From Streptomyces toxytricini (GTDB taxonomy: Bacteria > Actinomycetota > Actinomycetes > Streptomycetales > Streptomycetaceae), in assembly GCF_014649915.1 (NCBI RefSeq), contig NZ_BMTY01000013.1, positions 148,356-212,355 on the forward strand: 64,000 bases of DNA, in the 5' to 3' direction. Below are positions 16,539 to 23,657 of this stretch, piece by piece; position 1 is the first letter of the stretch; each line of letters opens with the position of its first letter. The notes below the pieces were generated by a model. The model did not search any database. It was given only the letters and a program-made list of their open reading frames with translations, and had not been told where the DNA came from. Made by a program: the position numbers and the translations under genes.

Positions 16539-17031
16539 TGAAATCACGGCGTCCTTCTGGAGCGGACACACCTACGGTGTCCAGCCCACCTTGACCCAGG
16601 CGACCGTCACCGAAGCGGAGCGAGTCCTCGGGCTGCGACTCCCCGAATCGCTGCTCGACCTCCTGCGTGTGCAAAACGGCGGCGGTGTCACGGCCGACCG
16701 GGATGCCTTTCCGACCATTCAGCCAACCTCGTGGAGCGAGGACCACATCCCGTTCACCGAGTTGATGGGGATCGGCACCGGCGGGCACGGCTTGTCGCTG
16801 TTGGACACGCCGTATCTGGTGGAGGAGTGGGGACTGCCGTCTCCAGTCGTGCTGTTGTCCGGTGACGGCCACTACTGGATCGGGCTCGACTACCGAGCCT
16901 GTGACGAGTCGGCGGAACCTTCGGTGACATGGTTCGACACCGACTCCGGCGCAGAACTGCCGCTCGCGGCAGACTTCCGGACATTCGTGGAGGGCCTTCA
17001 GCCTATGGTCTGGTTCGGCGACCAGCCGTAG
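16528..17031 (+). CDS. SMI1/KNR4 (SUKH superfamily) family protein
   Basis: A 167-residue protein with SUKH hallmarks: VTEAERVLGLRLPESLLDLLRVQNGGG (residues 25-50) and the C-terminal GLDYRACDESAEPSVTWFDT. SUKH proteins are the best-known immunity superfamily, neutralising polymorphic nuclease and other toxins. No toxin gene is visible nearby, so this is an orphan immunity candidate. ATG 16528 follows GGAGGAGCCG and overlaps the upstream gene by 11 bases. It closes the cargo array. Confidence 0.88.
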   Translation: MKFDEITASFWSGHTYGVQPTLTQATVTEAERVLGLRLPESLLDLLRVQNGGGVTADRDAFPTIQPTSWSEDHIPFTELMGIGTGGHGLSLLDTPYLVEEWGLPSPVVLLSGDGHYWIGLDYRACDESAEPSVTWFDTDSGAELPLAADFRTFVEGLQPMVWFGDQP

Positions 17032-17115
17032 ATTCGTTCCGTTCGCCTGCCCGTCGCGGATCCTCCTGGACCAGCCGCTCTCCCGGCTCCAGCAGGCAGC
17101 TCCCGTGCCGATGCC

Positions 17116-17319
17116 GTGTCGCTCGTGGCAGCCCTGCTCCGTGACGACCGAGAAGGCTTGGTACCTGCGCTGGACCGCCTGGGCTCCTGGCTGCCTCGCG
17201 TTGCAGAGAAGGCAGCCAGCCCGAGCGTGGATCTTCAGAGTCCGGGACTGGCCGTCCTTCCGGACCTCGTCCTCGAAGACGTGGCGTCAGGAATCGCAGT
17301 AGAGCGTGATCTGCCATAA
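17116..17319 (+). CDS. short ORF within duplicated segment B, doubtful gene
   Basis: A 67-residue frame from GTG 17116: SLVAALLRDDREGLVPALDR, later LPDLVLEDVASGIAVERDLP. It matches the relic frame at 10553-10720 at about two thirds identity, and third codon positions vary most, so it may be a real but shortened gene. No ribosome site is evident. The frame is open upstream to the TAG that ends the SMI1/KNR4 gene. The opposite strand also reads as a Cys-rich protein but is interrupted by a stop in this copy. Confidence 0.35.
   Translation: MSLVAALLRDDREGLVPALDRLGSWLPRVAEKAASPSVDLQSPGLAVLPDLVLEDVASGIAVERDLP
17145..17312 (+). repeat. diverged duplicate segment, copy B (partner at 10553-10720)
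   Basis: Gap-free alignment with copy A at roughly 80% by eye, in the same orientation. The two copies bracket the immunity-type cargo (10.99-17.03 kb), so recombination between such segments could have added or removed the cargo. Confidence 0.6.
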
Positions 17320-17340
17320 CCCTTAACGACGTTAAGAGTT
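17318..17340. promoter_or_regulatory. AT-rich inverted repeat
   Basis: AACCCTTAAC-gac-GTTAAGAGTT has 9 of 10 matching arm positions around a 3-base centre, in markedly AT-rich DNA for this genome. It lies just after the duplicated segment B and upstream of the winged-helix gene. It could be an operator or a recombination site. Confidence 0.4.
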
Positions 17341-17344
17341 ACGA

Positions 17345-17452
17345 CTGGCATCGCAGACACGCAGGTCAGGGGTGCCAGACATCAGGCTCATGCTCCGCTG
17401 TACCTCAACTGCCAGACTTCATTGGCCATTTGGCTGCCGGGCACGACTGGCA
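17345..17452. promoter_or_regulatory. four CTGGCA/TGCCAG half-sites upstream of the winged-helix gene
   Basis: CTGGCA at 17345, TGCCAG at 17373, TGCCAG at 17410 and CTGGCA at 17447 are arranged in an outward-inward pattern. The flanks are also repeated: ACGACTGGCAT occurs at 17341 and 17443, and TGCCAGAC at 17373 and 17410. This looks like an iteron or multi-site operator in the 187-bp region before the gene at 17507. Confidence 0.45.
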
Positions 17453-17506
17453 TTCCCTACGATGACTGCCGTTGTCCTGTCGCACGGGAGCGCCGAGGAG
17501 GGGCGG

Positions 17507-18094
17507 ATGGACTTCACAGGGGCGGGCGAGCCGGATGCGGCTCCCGGGTTGCGGACGGCTGTTGGGATCTACTCCGGCAAGACTGATCGGACGCTGGCGC
17601 GGATCTCGGAGCTCGAAGCAGAGCTCGCGGACCTCCGAGTCGAGGCGGCAAAGTACGCGAGCACTCGCGATCAGCTGAGCGAAGCTCTCGCCGAGCTCCT
17701 CGCGGGTCGCTCGGCGCCGTCCGAGGACGATCAAAGCTTCCAGCAGGAAGCTGACGCGGAGGACGAGGACGGCGATGCGTCCGCCGACGACGAGTCGGAA
17801 CCGAGCAAGCCGCCAGAGGAGACGCGTGCCAGGCAGAGCGGGCCTTCACGGTCGCCGTCCGGGCAGTTGATGCAGGCGGTCGAGCAGATCCTCGTGGGCG
17901 CCGGACGGCCGATGAAGGTCAAGGACATCACAGAGGCCCTCGGGCGCCCGACCAAGGGCGACGAAGGGCGGGCGCCCATCGAGACGACCCGCCGGACCTG
18001 CAAGCGGCTAGTGAAGAACGACCGTGCCGTGGAGCACCCGATTGGCACCTTCGCCGCCCGCCGGGTCACGGAACCGCAGGGAGGGGACGCCTGA
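17507..18094 (+). CDS. coiled-coil protein with C-terminal winged-helix-like domain
   Basis: A 195-residue protein from ATG 17507 (GGAGGGGCGG upstream). Residues 25-65 form a coiled coil (LARISELEAELADLRVEAAK). Residues 70-115 are a very acidic linker. Residues about 120-190 (MQAVEQILVGAGRPMKVKDI, then LGRPTKGDEGRAPIETTRRT) resemble a winged-helix/HARE-HTH-like DNA-binding domain. It is likely a dimeric DNA-binding factor of the mobile module, perhaps acting at the half-sites in front of its gene. A stem-loop follows it. Confidence 0.7.
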   Translation: MDFTGAGEPDAAPGLRTAVGIYSGKTDRTLARISELEAELADLRVEAAKYASTRDQLSEALAELLAGRSAPSEDDQSFQQEADAEDEDGDASADDESEPSKPPEETRARQSGPSRSPSGQLMQAVEQILVGAGRPMKVKDITEALGRPTKGDEGRAPIETTRRTCKRLVKNDRAVEHPIGTFAARRVTEPQGGDA

Positions 18095-18117
18095 CGCCGC
18101 CGCCCCGAACATGAGAC

Positions 18118-18149
18118 GTCCCCTCCTCCCATTGCGGGGAGAAGGGGAC
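18118..18149. terminator. stem-loop after the winged-helix gene
   Basis: GTCCCCTCCTCCC pairs with GGGGAGAAGGGGAC with one mismatch around a short loop. It lies 24 bases after the winged-helix gene stop and before the convergent XRE gene end, so it can act for both. Confidence 0.65.
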
Positions 18150-18257
18150 GGATTCCGTTGAGCTTGGACCCTCTTCGGAACCAGTGACGTGGACCCTCGT
18201 AGTGGCTCACGCATCCCCGAGGCTAGAGCAATCCGCCCCGCCTCGGGGGCGCGTGGC

Positions 18258-18617
18258 CTATTTCGTCGTTCCCTGGGACGGGTTTCCCTGGGGACGGGAA
18301 GGCCGATTTTGATGCGTACTGCGCATTCCGTCCCGCGGGTACAGCGGGACGGCGAGGAAATCTTCCAGGCGGGCAACGGTGACGACGTCCGGCCAGCATC
18401 GGCCGGCGAGCAGGTCGGCAATGGCCTGCCGGCTGACCCCGGATCCGGTGGAGACCTGCCGCAGGCTTCGCTTCTCGCGCTCCAGGGCGAGCGCGAGCGC
18501 GCGGGCGATGGCCTGGACGACTCTGGCGGCAACGTCGTCGACGGCGGAGTGGGGCCAGGATTCCGGATCGCGGGCAAGGCCTCTCGGCGCGGTCTTGCGG
18601 GCCAAACCTCCGACCAT
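18258..18617 (-). CDS. XRE-family helix-turn-helix regulator
   Basis: A 119-residue protein from ATG 18617, preceded by AAGGAG at good spacing. It contains an XRE-type HTH: ALALALEREKRSLRQVSTGS followed by GVSRQAIADLLAGRCWPDVVTVARLEDFL (residues about 45-90), with a basic tail. The frame stays open far upstream on the minus strand, but only this part has domain sense and a ribosome site. The gene is divergent from the recombinase-like gene, whose promoter region it overlaps, so it probably represses that gene and itself. Confidence 0.72.
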   Translation of the reverse strand: MVGGLARKTAPRGLARDPESWPHSAVDDVAARVVQAIARALALALEREKRSLRQVSTGSGVSRQAIADLLAGRCWPDVVTVARLEDFLAVPLYPRDGMRSTHQNRPSRPQGNPSQGTTK

Positions 18618-18635
18618 GTCGATGCACTCCTTTCC

Positions 18636-19619
18636 GTGAAGATCGCCTTCGACGTCTTCACTGGCTGCTTGTCCAGCCGGTTCTGTTGGTCTGTGACACT
18701 GAGTTCGGAGGTCTCCAGCAAGATCCGTGACTACCGGCCCCGGCTGCCGTATCGGCAGTGGGCGCCGGTCGCAGAGCTGGTGAGAGCCACCGTGACGGCG
18801 ACAGCTCCGGCCACCTGCTACGCGGCGGAGCACCTGCTGCACGTGATCGGCCGGATCGCGGTCTGGGCGGACCGACGCGGGTTGCCGCGCGACCCGGGAA
18901 CCTGGCTGCGGACCGAGACGATCGACGCCTTCATCCTGTCGGGCTGCGTTGCGGCGAAGGACTCGACGGTGCTGACCTACCGGACCTGGCTGCGGCGGGC
19001 ACGGGAAGCTCTGGTGTGGGTCCAGCGCGGGGAGGCCCCTCCGGCTCGGCTTTCCTCGCCCCGTACGCCTCAGCCGCCTTATGGCGCCGGGGAGTTGGCT
19101 CGCCTGCGGGATTGGGCGAATCATCTGCCGGACCAGGCTCGACTCGACGGCCTCGCGCTCATGGCGCTCGGAGCCGGGTGTGGCCTGACGCCGGGCGAGG
19201 TCCCTCCCATGCGAGGCAGTCACGTTCGCGTGACCTCTGGTGGGGTCGCAGTGCTTAAGGAGAAGCTCCTCGGCCGGCTCGTGGCGTGCCACTCCGATTG
19301 GGAAGGCACTCTGGCCGAGCTGGCAGAGAGCTCCGCAAACGGATTTCTCTTCAGGCCGGGACGGAAGGTCGCGGCAGCCAAGAACCTCGTCTCGTCCTGG
19401 CCTGCCCGCCATCGGCCCCATGCGGGTCTGCCGCCGCTCTCCGCTCGGCGGTTGCGGTCGACATGGATCGTCGGCCGGCTTTCCGAGGGCATCAGTCCGG
19501 AGGCGGTCGCTTCCGCCGCGGGCATGGCCTCCCCTGCCGGTTTGGCGGGCTACCACCACTGGGTGCCCCCACTACCCAGGGCGGAGGTGATCCGATTGCT
19601 GCGCGGCCGCCGCTCGTGA
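18636..19619 (+). CDS. degenerate tyrosine-recombinase-like protein
   Basis: A 327-residue protein (GTG 18636; GTG 18693 is an alternative). The first half has a helical core-binding-like region (VLTYRTWLRRAREALVWVQR). The second half follows the tyrosine-recombinase plan: ALMALGAGCGLTPGEV in place of box I, and LSARRLRSTWIVGRLSEGIS then GMASPAGLAGYHHW in place of box II. The box I Arg and the HxxR His are replaced, and Tyr in GYHHW is the only nucleophile candidate. It overlaps the next gene by four bases. It could be an accessory DNA-binding protein. Confidence 0.65.
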   Translation: MKIAFDVFTGCLSSRFCWSVTLSSEVSSKIRDYRPRLPYRQWAPVAELVRATVTATAPATCYAAEHLLHVIGRIAVWADRRGLPRDPGTWLRTETIDAFILSGCVAAKDSTVLTYRTWLRRAREALVWVQRGEAPPARLSSPRTPQPPYGAGELARLRDWANHLPDQARLDGLALMALGAGCGLTPGEVPPMRGSHVRVTSGGVAVLKEKLLGRLVACHSDWEGTLAELAESSANGFLFRPGRKVAAAKNLVSSWPARHRPHAGLPPLSARRLRSTWIVGRLSEGISPEAVASAAGMASPAGLAGYHHWVPPLPRAEVIRLLRGRRS

Positions 19620-21436
19620 GGGCGCGGCCTGAAGCCGACCAGCTGGCCGCCCGCCATGCGCGGCCACGTCTGCGGCCTGGACGGCTCACCGAGATCCCCG
19701 ACTCCAAGGTCGGCCAGCTGCTGACCGTCCTCGACCGCTCTGGTCTGCCCCAACAGTTGGAGGACATGCTGCGAGGTCGCCCCGGGCCACCAGGCGTGCA
19801 GCCTAGGACCGTACTGGCCGGCCTGATGCTCGCCGTGTACTACACGGGCCGAGCCACAGTCTCCGACGCCTGGCGGATCCTGCACTTCCGCCTCCAACCC
19901 ACAGCTCGTGCCTGGCTCGGCATCCCCGAGATGCCGCCGTCCACGGCACGCGCGTGCATAGCTGCCAGTCGTCGTCTCTACCGAGGACTGGACCGGATCA
20001 CCACCATGCTCGACCCGGCACGCTGCGACCGGCGCCGGCGCCTCACCCAAGCGGAGGCTGACATCCACTCCGCTGTCTGGGATGAGGCTGCCGGCCGCGC
20101 CGCCGCGAACCGGCTCCAACGACTGGCGAACGATCTCGTACTGGCCCCGGTCCGGCTGGCACAGCAACGCGGATACCTGCGGCACTGGGCCGGTGACGTG
20201 GGAGTGGACGCCACCTCGATCCCGGTTCTGGCCAACCCTGACAGCGACCGCTCGGGCACGGCCTCCGTCGAGATCACCGCTGGCTGGCACTTCAGCGGCG
20301 GCTCCGACAAGGGCACCTTTGGCTACAGCGCGAGCCTGCTCGTCGCCGCCCATTCCCGCTCCGGCGAGGGGGCCGCGAAGGGCCGCCGGGCGCCCTCCTA
20401 CCCGCAGCTCTGCCTCGGCCTCGGCCTGGACACTCCGACCGTCCGTACGGGCGAGAACGCGGTCACCGTGCTGAAGCACCTCGCCGAGCTTCGATTGCCG
20501 ACAGGTACCTGTGCCGCAGATCGCGCCTACACCGGCTGCTCGCCGGAGAAATTCCAGATCCCCGTACGCCGACTCGGCTACCGCCTCGCCCTGGACTACA
20601 AGGCGGCCGACCGTGGCATCCAGGGCAGCTGGCAGGGAGCTGTACTGATCGACGGCTCCCTCGCTTGCCCGCACATCCCCAACGCCCTGGCTCAGGCCAC
20701 TCACGGCATGGACGACAAGGCCTTCCGCCGACGGCTCGATGAAGTGAAGCCGGTGGTCGCCGAGCGGCTGCCCTACTTCCTCAAGCTCAAGCAGAACGCC
20801 GACGCCCGAGGAACCACGCGTCTCCAGTGCCCGGCGGCCGGCCCGTCCCCTTCGGTGAACTGTCCACGCCGAGAACGCCTCCGTCCTGCACGACCGACCG
20901 CCTCTGGCCCGCCTCAGAGCGTGATCAAGCTGGCGGATCGCCGCTCCCGCGCCAGCCATACCTCGGCTCGCCCCACCATCCAGCTTCCTGACAGGGAGTG
21001 GACGGACCCTCCCGGCAAGGATGCTCTGCCGGCTGTCTGTGGGGCATCCGCGATCAGCGTCCCCGCCGACGCGGCCGGAGACCTGAGGATCGCAAAGTTC
21101 CGACAGGACAGCCACTACCTCAGCCCCGCCTGGGACCGGATCTACAAGCCGATCCGCTCCCACAACGAGGGCCTCAACGGTCGCCTCAAGGGCACCTACA
21201 TGGACATCGGCAACCCCATGCACCGCCGAGCACCCGGCCAGGTTGCCCAGACGATCCTGATCGCGATCATGGTGGCCGTCGGGAACCTGGACATCCTGGA
21301 AACCTGGCTCTACGAGCGCACTGGCAGCCGACTCTCCGACGCCGACTTCGACTCCATTCCGGCTCCGCCAGATCGCGACCGGCCGCACGTCCCCACGCCA
21401 CTCGACAAAGGGCGACATCCGCCGGCCAATCTCTGA
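19616..21436 (+). CDS. DDE-transposase-like protein coupled to the recombinase-like gene
   Basis: A 606-residue protein starting at GTG 19616, which overlaps the previous stop (GTGA). It has an N-terminal helical region (LTEIPDSKVGQLLTVLDRSG, PPSTARACIAASRRLYRG) and a likely RNase-H-fold core with Asp in GVDATSIPVLAN, Asp in AADRAYTGC and Glu in HNEGLNGRLKG, the order of a DDE transposase. It resembles IS4/IS1182-type enzymes only loosely, and no terminal inverted repeats were found. Coupling with a recombinase-like partner is unusual. Confidence 0.68.
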   Translation: MRARPEADQLAARHARPRLRPGRLTEIPDSKVGQLLTVLDRSGLPQQLEDMLRGRPGPPGVQPRTVLAGLMLAVYYTGRATVSDAWRILHFRLQPTARAWLGIPEMPPSTARACIAASRRLYRGLDRITTMLDPARCDRRRRLTQAEADIHSAVWDEAAGRAAANRLQRLANDLVLAPVRLAQQRGYLRHWAGDVGVDATSIPVLANPDSDRSGTASVEITAGWHFSGGSDKGTFGYSASLLVAAHSRSGEGAAKGRRAPSYPQLCLGLGLDTPTVRTGENAVTVLKHLAELRLPTGTCAADRAYTGCSPEKFQIPVRRLGYRLALDYKAADRGIQGSWQGAVLIDGSLACPHIPNALAQATHGMDDKAFRRRLDEVKPVVAERLPYFLKLKQNADARGTTRLQCPAAGPSPSVNCPRRERLRPARPTASGPPQSVIKLADRRSRASHTSARPTIQLPDREWTDPPGKDALPAVCGASAISVPADAAGDLRIAKFRQDSHYLSPAWDRIYKPIRSHNEGLNGRLKGTYMDIGNPMHRRAPGQVAQTILIAIMVAVGNLDILETWLYERTGSRLSDADFDSIPAPPDRDRPHVPTPLDKGRHPPANL

Positions 21437-21584
21437 TCGAGCTGCGACACAGCCACACATCACGACCACCAGCCCCGGGCGACCGGGGCCGGTTCGCATG
21501 CCCTGGCAACGGCCAGGCGTCTGCCCAGCAACCCGCCAGACCCGATACGCCGGCATCCATCACCCCGAACAGGCATCGAACGAC

Positions 21585-21674
21585 CCCCGAAACGACGAAG
21601 ATCCCGCCCGATCTTTCGATCGGACGGGATCTCGTCAACGTCCTTGAGAGCTACTCAAGAACAGTCGTTTGTGG
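21585..21674. repeat. right two-hairpin block abutting tRNA-Ala (att-like)
   Basis: Direct-repeat partner of 10773-10860. It holds a 15-bp stem with one mismatch (21599-21613 with 21618-21632, loop TTTC, read as GAAA on the tRNA strand), a second stem CTTGAG-agcta-CTCAAG (21643-21659), and TCGTTTGTGG ending three bases inside the tRNA gene. On the minus strand the stems lie directly downstream of the tRNA, so the block could also be its terminator. No coding sequence lies between 21437 and this block. Confidence 0.65.
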
Positions 21675-21745
21675 ACCTGTGGGGATTTGAACCCCAGACC
21701 CCCTCGATGCGAACGAGGTGCGCTACCAGACTGCGCCACAGGCCC
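21672..21745 (-). tRNA. tRNA-Ala (anticodon CGC)
   Basis: A 74-nt cloverleaf on the minus strand. The acceptor GGGCCTG pairs with CAGGTCC plus discriminator A; the D-arm is GCGC..GCGC type; the anticodon stem CCTCG/CGAGG encloses loop TTCGCAT with anticodon CGC; the T-arm contains GGTTCAAATCC. No CCA is encoded. Its 3' end abuts the right repeat of the accessory island, as expected of a genomic-island insertion site. Confidence 0.93.
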
Positions 21746-21818
21746 TTGCGACGTGTGAAACATTAGCACCCCCGCGTCGCAGCACCAAAATCCGTTCCCG
21801 GAGGCGGTGCTGCGGGTG

Positions 21819-22823
21819 TCATTCGTTGGCTGCGCGGGGGCGGTCGTCGCTTTCGTACTGGTCGAACAGGGGGGTGCGGCCGCGGGGGCGCGGGGGCTGG
21901 GGGGCGGCCGGCTCGGGCTTGGGTGCGGCCGGCTGGGCGCGCAGGCGCGGGTCCGTCGGCTCGGCGGTGCTGGAGCGGGCCGCGCTCCACGCGTCCGGGG
22001 CGGCCGGGCCGGTGGCGCGGGGGGCGACGGGGGCCGTCACGTACGTCGGCAGCGGCACGGGGACGGGCTCCCAGCTCTCGCCGCGGGCCGGCCCGCGCTC
22101 CCGCTCGCGCTGCTGGTCCACCCACTCGGCGTGGTCGGTCTGCTCGACGAGCGCGCGACGGCCCGCCTCCTGCGGGGAGACGGGCGGTGCGGGCTCGGCG
22201 AGAGGGTCGGCGCCGGGGGGCTCCTCGGGTTCGCGGCGGCGCTGGCGGCTCTCGCGCAGCTGCCGGGCCGCGGCTTCGGCGCGCCGCCGGTCCATTGTGA
22301 ACTCGTAGCGCCGGCGCTCCTGGGCGCGGAGGTACGCGATGTACACGCTGAGCAGGATCGCCGGCCCGGCCGGCGCCCAGAGGTAGGCGACGCCGCCGAC
22401 GGCGGCGACGATCGCGCCGAGGGTGAAGACCAGGAAGAGCAGCGCGGTGGTGCGGCGGCGGCGGGCGAGCACCTGGAGGCGCTGTTCGCGCCGGTGCCGC
22501 TCGGCCACGGCCGACCGCGGCTCGGTCCTGGTCGGGGGCACGCCGACGGCCCGGGCGTCGGCGTCCACGGAATTCACCGTTTCCGTCGCGGCGTCCGGAT
22601 CCGCGTGGTACTGGGGCTCCGCCTCCTGGGCACCGCGTTCACGCAGCCCCTTGGCGTAACGGCGCTCCATTCCCGCCCGGCCGGAAAGCAGCCGAATGGC
22701 GGTGGAGAAGCGTTCCGTCGGACGGGCCTCGTTCAGCTCGTCCTGCCTCCGGAGCCACATGGGCACCAAGTAGGCGGCCCAGGCCCCCACGATGACTGCG
22801 TAGATGAGGCCGCTGCTGCTCAC
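21819..22823 (-). CDS. sepX: SepX/GlpR, septal membrane protein (gephyrin-like receptor)
   Basis: A 334-residue protein from GTG 22823. The N-terminal membrane segment is GLIYAVIVGAWAAYLVPMWL, followed by RRQDELNEARPTERFSTA. Two further membrane segments lie around residues 125-165 (TTALLFLVFTLGAIVAAVGG, GPAILLSVYIAYLRA), and the rest is a long Pro/Arg/Glu-rich tail. In Streptomyces SepX supports septation and hyphal compartmentalisation; in Corynebacterium GlpR is the membrane receptor of the gephyrin-like protein Glp. The glp/moeA homolog lies four genes away in the same orientation. Confidence 0.88.
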   Translation of the reverse strand: MSSSGLIYAVIVGAWAAYLVPMWLRRQDELNEARPTERFSTAIRLLSGRAGMERRYAKGLRERGAQEAEPQYHADPDAATETVNSVDADARAVGVPPTRTEPRSAVAERHRREQRLQVLARRRRTTALLFLVFTLGAIVAAVGGVAYLWAPAGPAILLSVYIAYLRAQERRRYEFTMDRRRAEAAARQLRESRQRRREPEEPPGADPLAEPAPPVSPQEAGRRALVEQTDHAEWVDQQRERERGPARGESWEPVPVPLPTYVTAPVAPRATGPAAPDAWSAARSSTAEPTDPRLRAQPAAPKPEPAAPQPPRPRGRTPLFDQYESDDRPRAANE

Positions 22824-23007
22824 ACCCCCCACGGTAGAGGGAGGCGGGCGGGCGGATCCGCCAATTGGACCGGTGTGTCGCACGAACTGGCTGATATCAC
22901 CGACTTTTTTTGTGACTCTTCGGATCAGGATATGGGTGAACCGGTTCCGAGAGGTGGATAATCCGAACGGATATTCGAATTATCAATCCGGGTGGGGCGG
23001 AACCTGT

Positions 23008-23640
23008 TTACGAAGCCGCCGGGCCTGGCCCCGTTCCCGTCCCGTTCCGCTGCCCCCGCGTGCGGTGCCAGCGCGCCAGGAGTCCCTCCGGGATCTCCTC
23101 CGCCGTGAGCGCGTACACCAGGTGGTCGCGCCATGCGCCGTCGATGTGCAGGTAGCGGGGGCGCAGCCCCTCCTCCCGGAAGCCGAGCTTCTCGACCACG
23201 CGCCGGCTCGGCCCGTTCTCGGGGCGGATGCACACCTCGATGCGGTGCAGGCCGACCCTGCGGAAGCAGTGGTCCACGGCCAGGGCGACCGCCGTGGGCA
23301 TGACGCCCCGCCCGGCGACCTCGCGGTCCACCCAGTAGCCGACGTGGCCGGCGCACATGGAGCCCCAGGTGATCCCGGCGACCGTCAGCTGCCCGACGAG
23401 CCGGCCCTCGTACTCGACGACGAAGGGGAGCATCCGCCCCGCGTTCGCCTCGGCCCGCAGGTGGCGGACCATCTGCCGGTACGTGGGGCGCTCGACGACC
23501 GGCCCCCACGGCGCGGGCGGCGGGATCGTCGCCTCCCAGGGCCGCAGCCATTCGCGGTTGCGCCGGTTGACCTCGCGCCAGGCGCTGTGGTCGCGCTGCC
23601 GTATCGGCCGCAGCGTGACGCCGCCGTCGGCCAGCACCAC
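23008..23640 (-). CDS. GNAT family N-acetyltransferase, RimJ/RimL type
   Basis: A 210-residue RimJ/L-like acetyltransferase: VTLRPIRQRDHSAWREVNRR, VGYWVDREVAGRGVMPTAVA (acetyl-CoA loop) and RPENGPSRRVVEKLGFREEG. The annotated start is GTG 23640, but the family usually has a few more residues (TWPVVLADG). A CTG at 23661, overlapping the mog stop as CTGA and preceded by GGGGAG, would supply these and is a serious alternative start. The gene sits between mog and sepX and is probably transcribed with both. Confidence 0.9.
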   Translation of the reverse strand: MVLADGGVTLRPIRQRDHSAWREVNRRNREWLRPWEATIPPPAPWGPVVERPTYRQMVRHLRAEANAGRMLPFVVEYEGRLVGQLTVAGITWGSMCAGHVGYWVDREVAGRGVMPTAVALAVDHCFRRVGLHRIEVCIRPENGPSRRVVEKLGFREEGLRPRYLHIDGAWRDHLVYALTAEEIPEGLLARWHRTRGQRNGTGTGPGPAAS

Positions 23641-23657
23641 CGGCCAAGTGGGGCCGT

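Larger units (their letters stand above)
10773..21674. mobile_element. putative tRNA-Ala-associated genomic island with immunity-type cargo
   Basis: The region is bounded by two imperfect direct repeats, the right one touching the 3' end of tRNA-Ala. It contains recombinase- and transposase-like genes beside the tRNA, an XRE and a winged-helix gene, an array of ten small accessory genes, and internal duplicated segments. Base composition is visibly less G+C-biased than the flanks, with more A/T at third codon positions. The repeats are diverged, so the island is probably old and may no longer move. Confidence 0.65.

Noticed and set aside
18618..19559. Minus-strand frame continuing upstream of the XRE gene, opposite the recombinase-like gene
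   Set aside because: Only the part from ATG 18617 has a ribosome site and HTH domain. The rest is Arg/Pro-rich and lies opposite a better-supported gene.
22890..22990. T-run and AT-rich dyads between the acetyltransferase and sepX genes considered as an intrinsic terminator
   Set aside because: The T-run is not preceded by a clear GC stem in either direction. The region more likely carries the sepX promoter.
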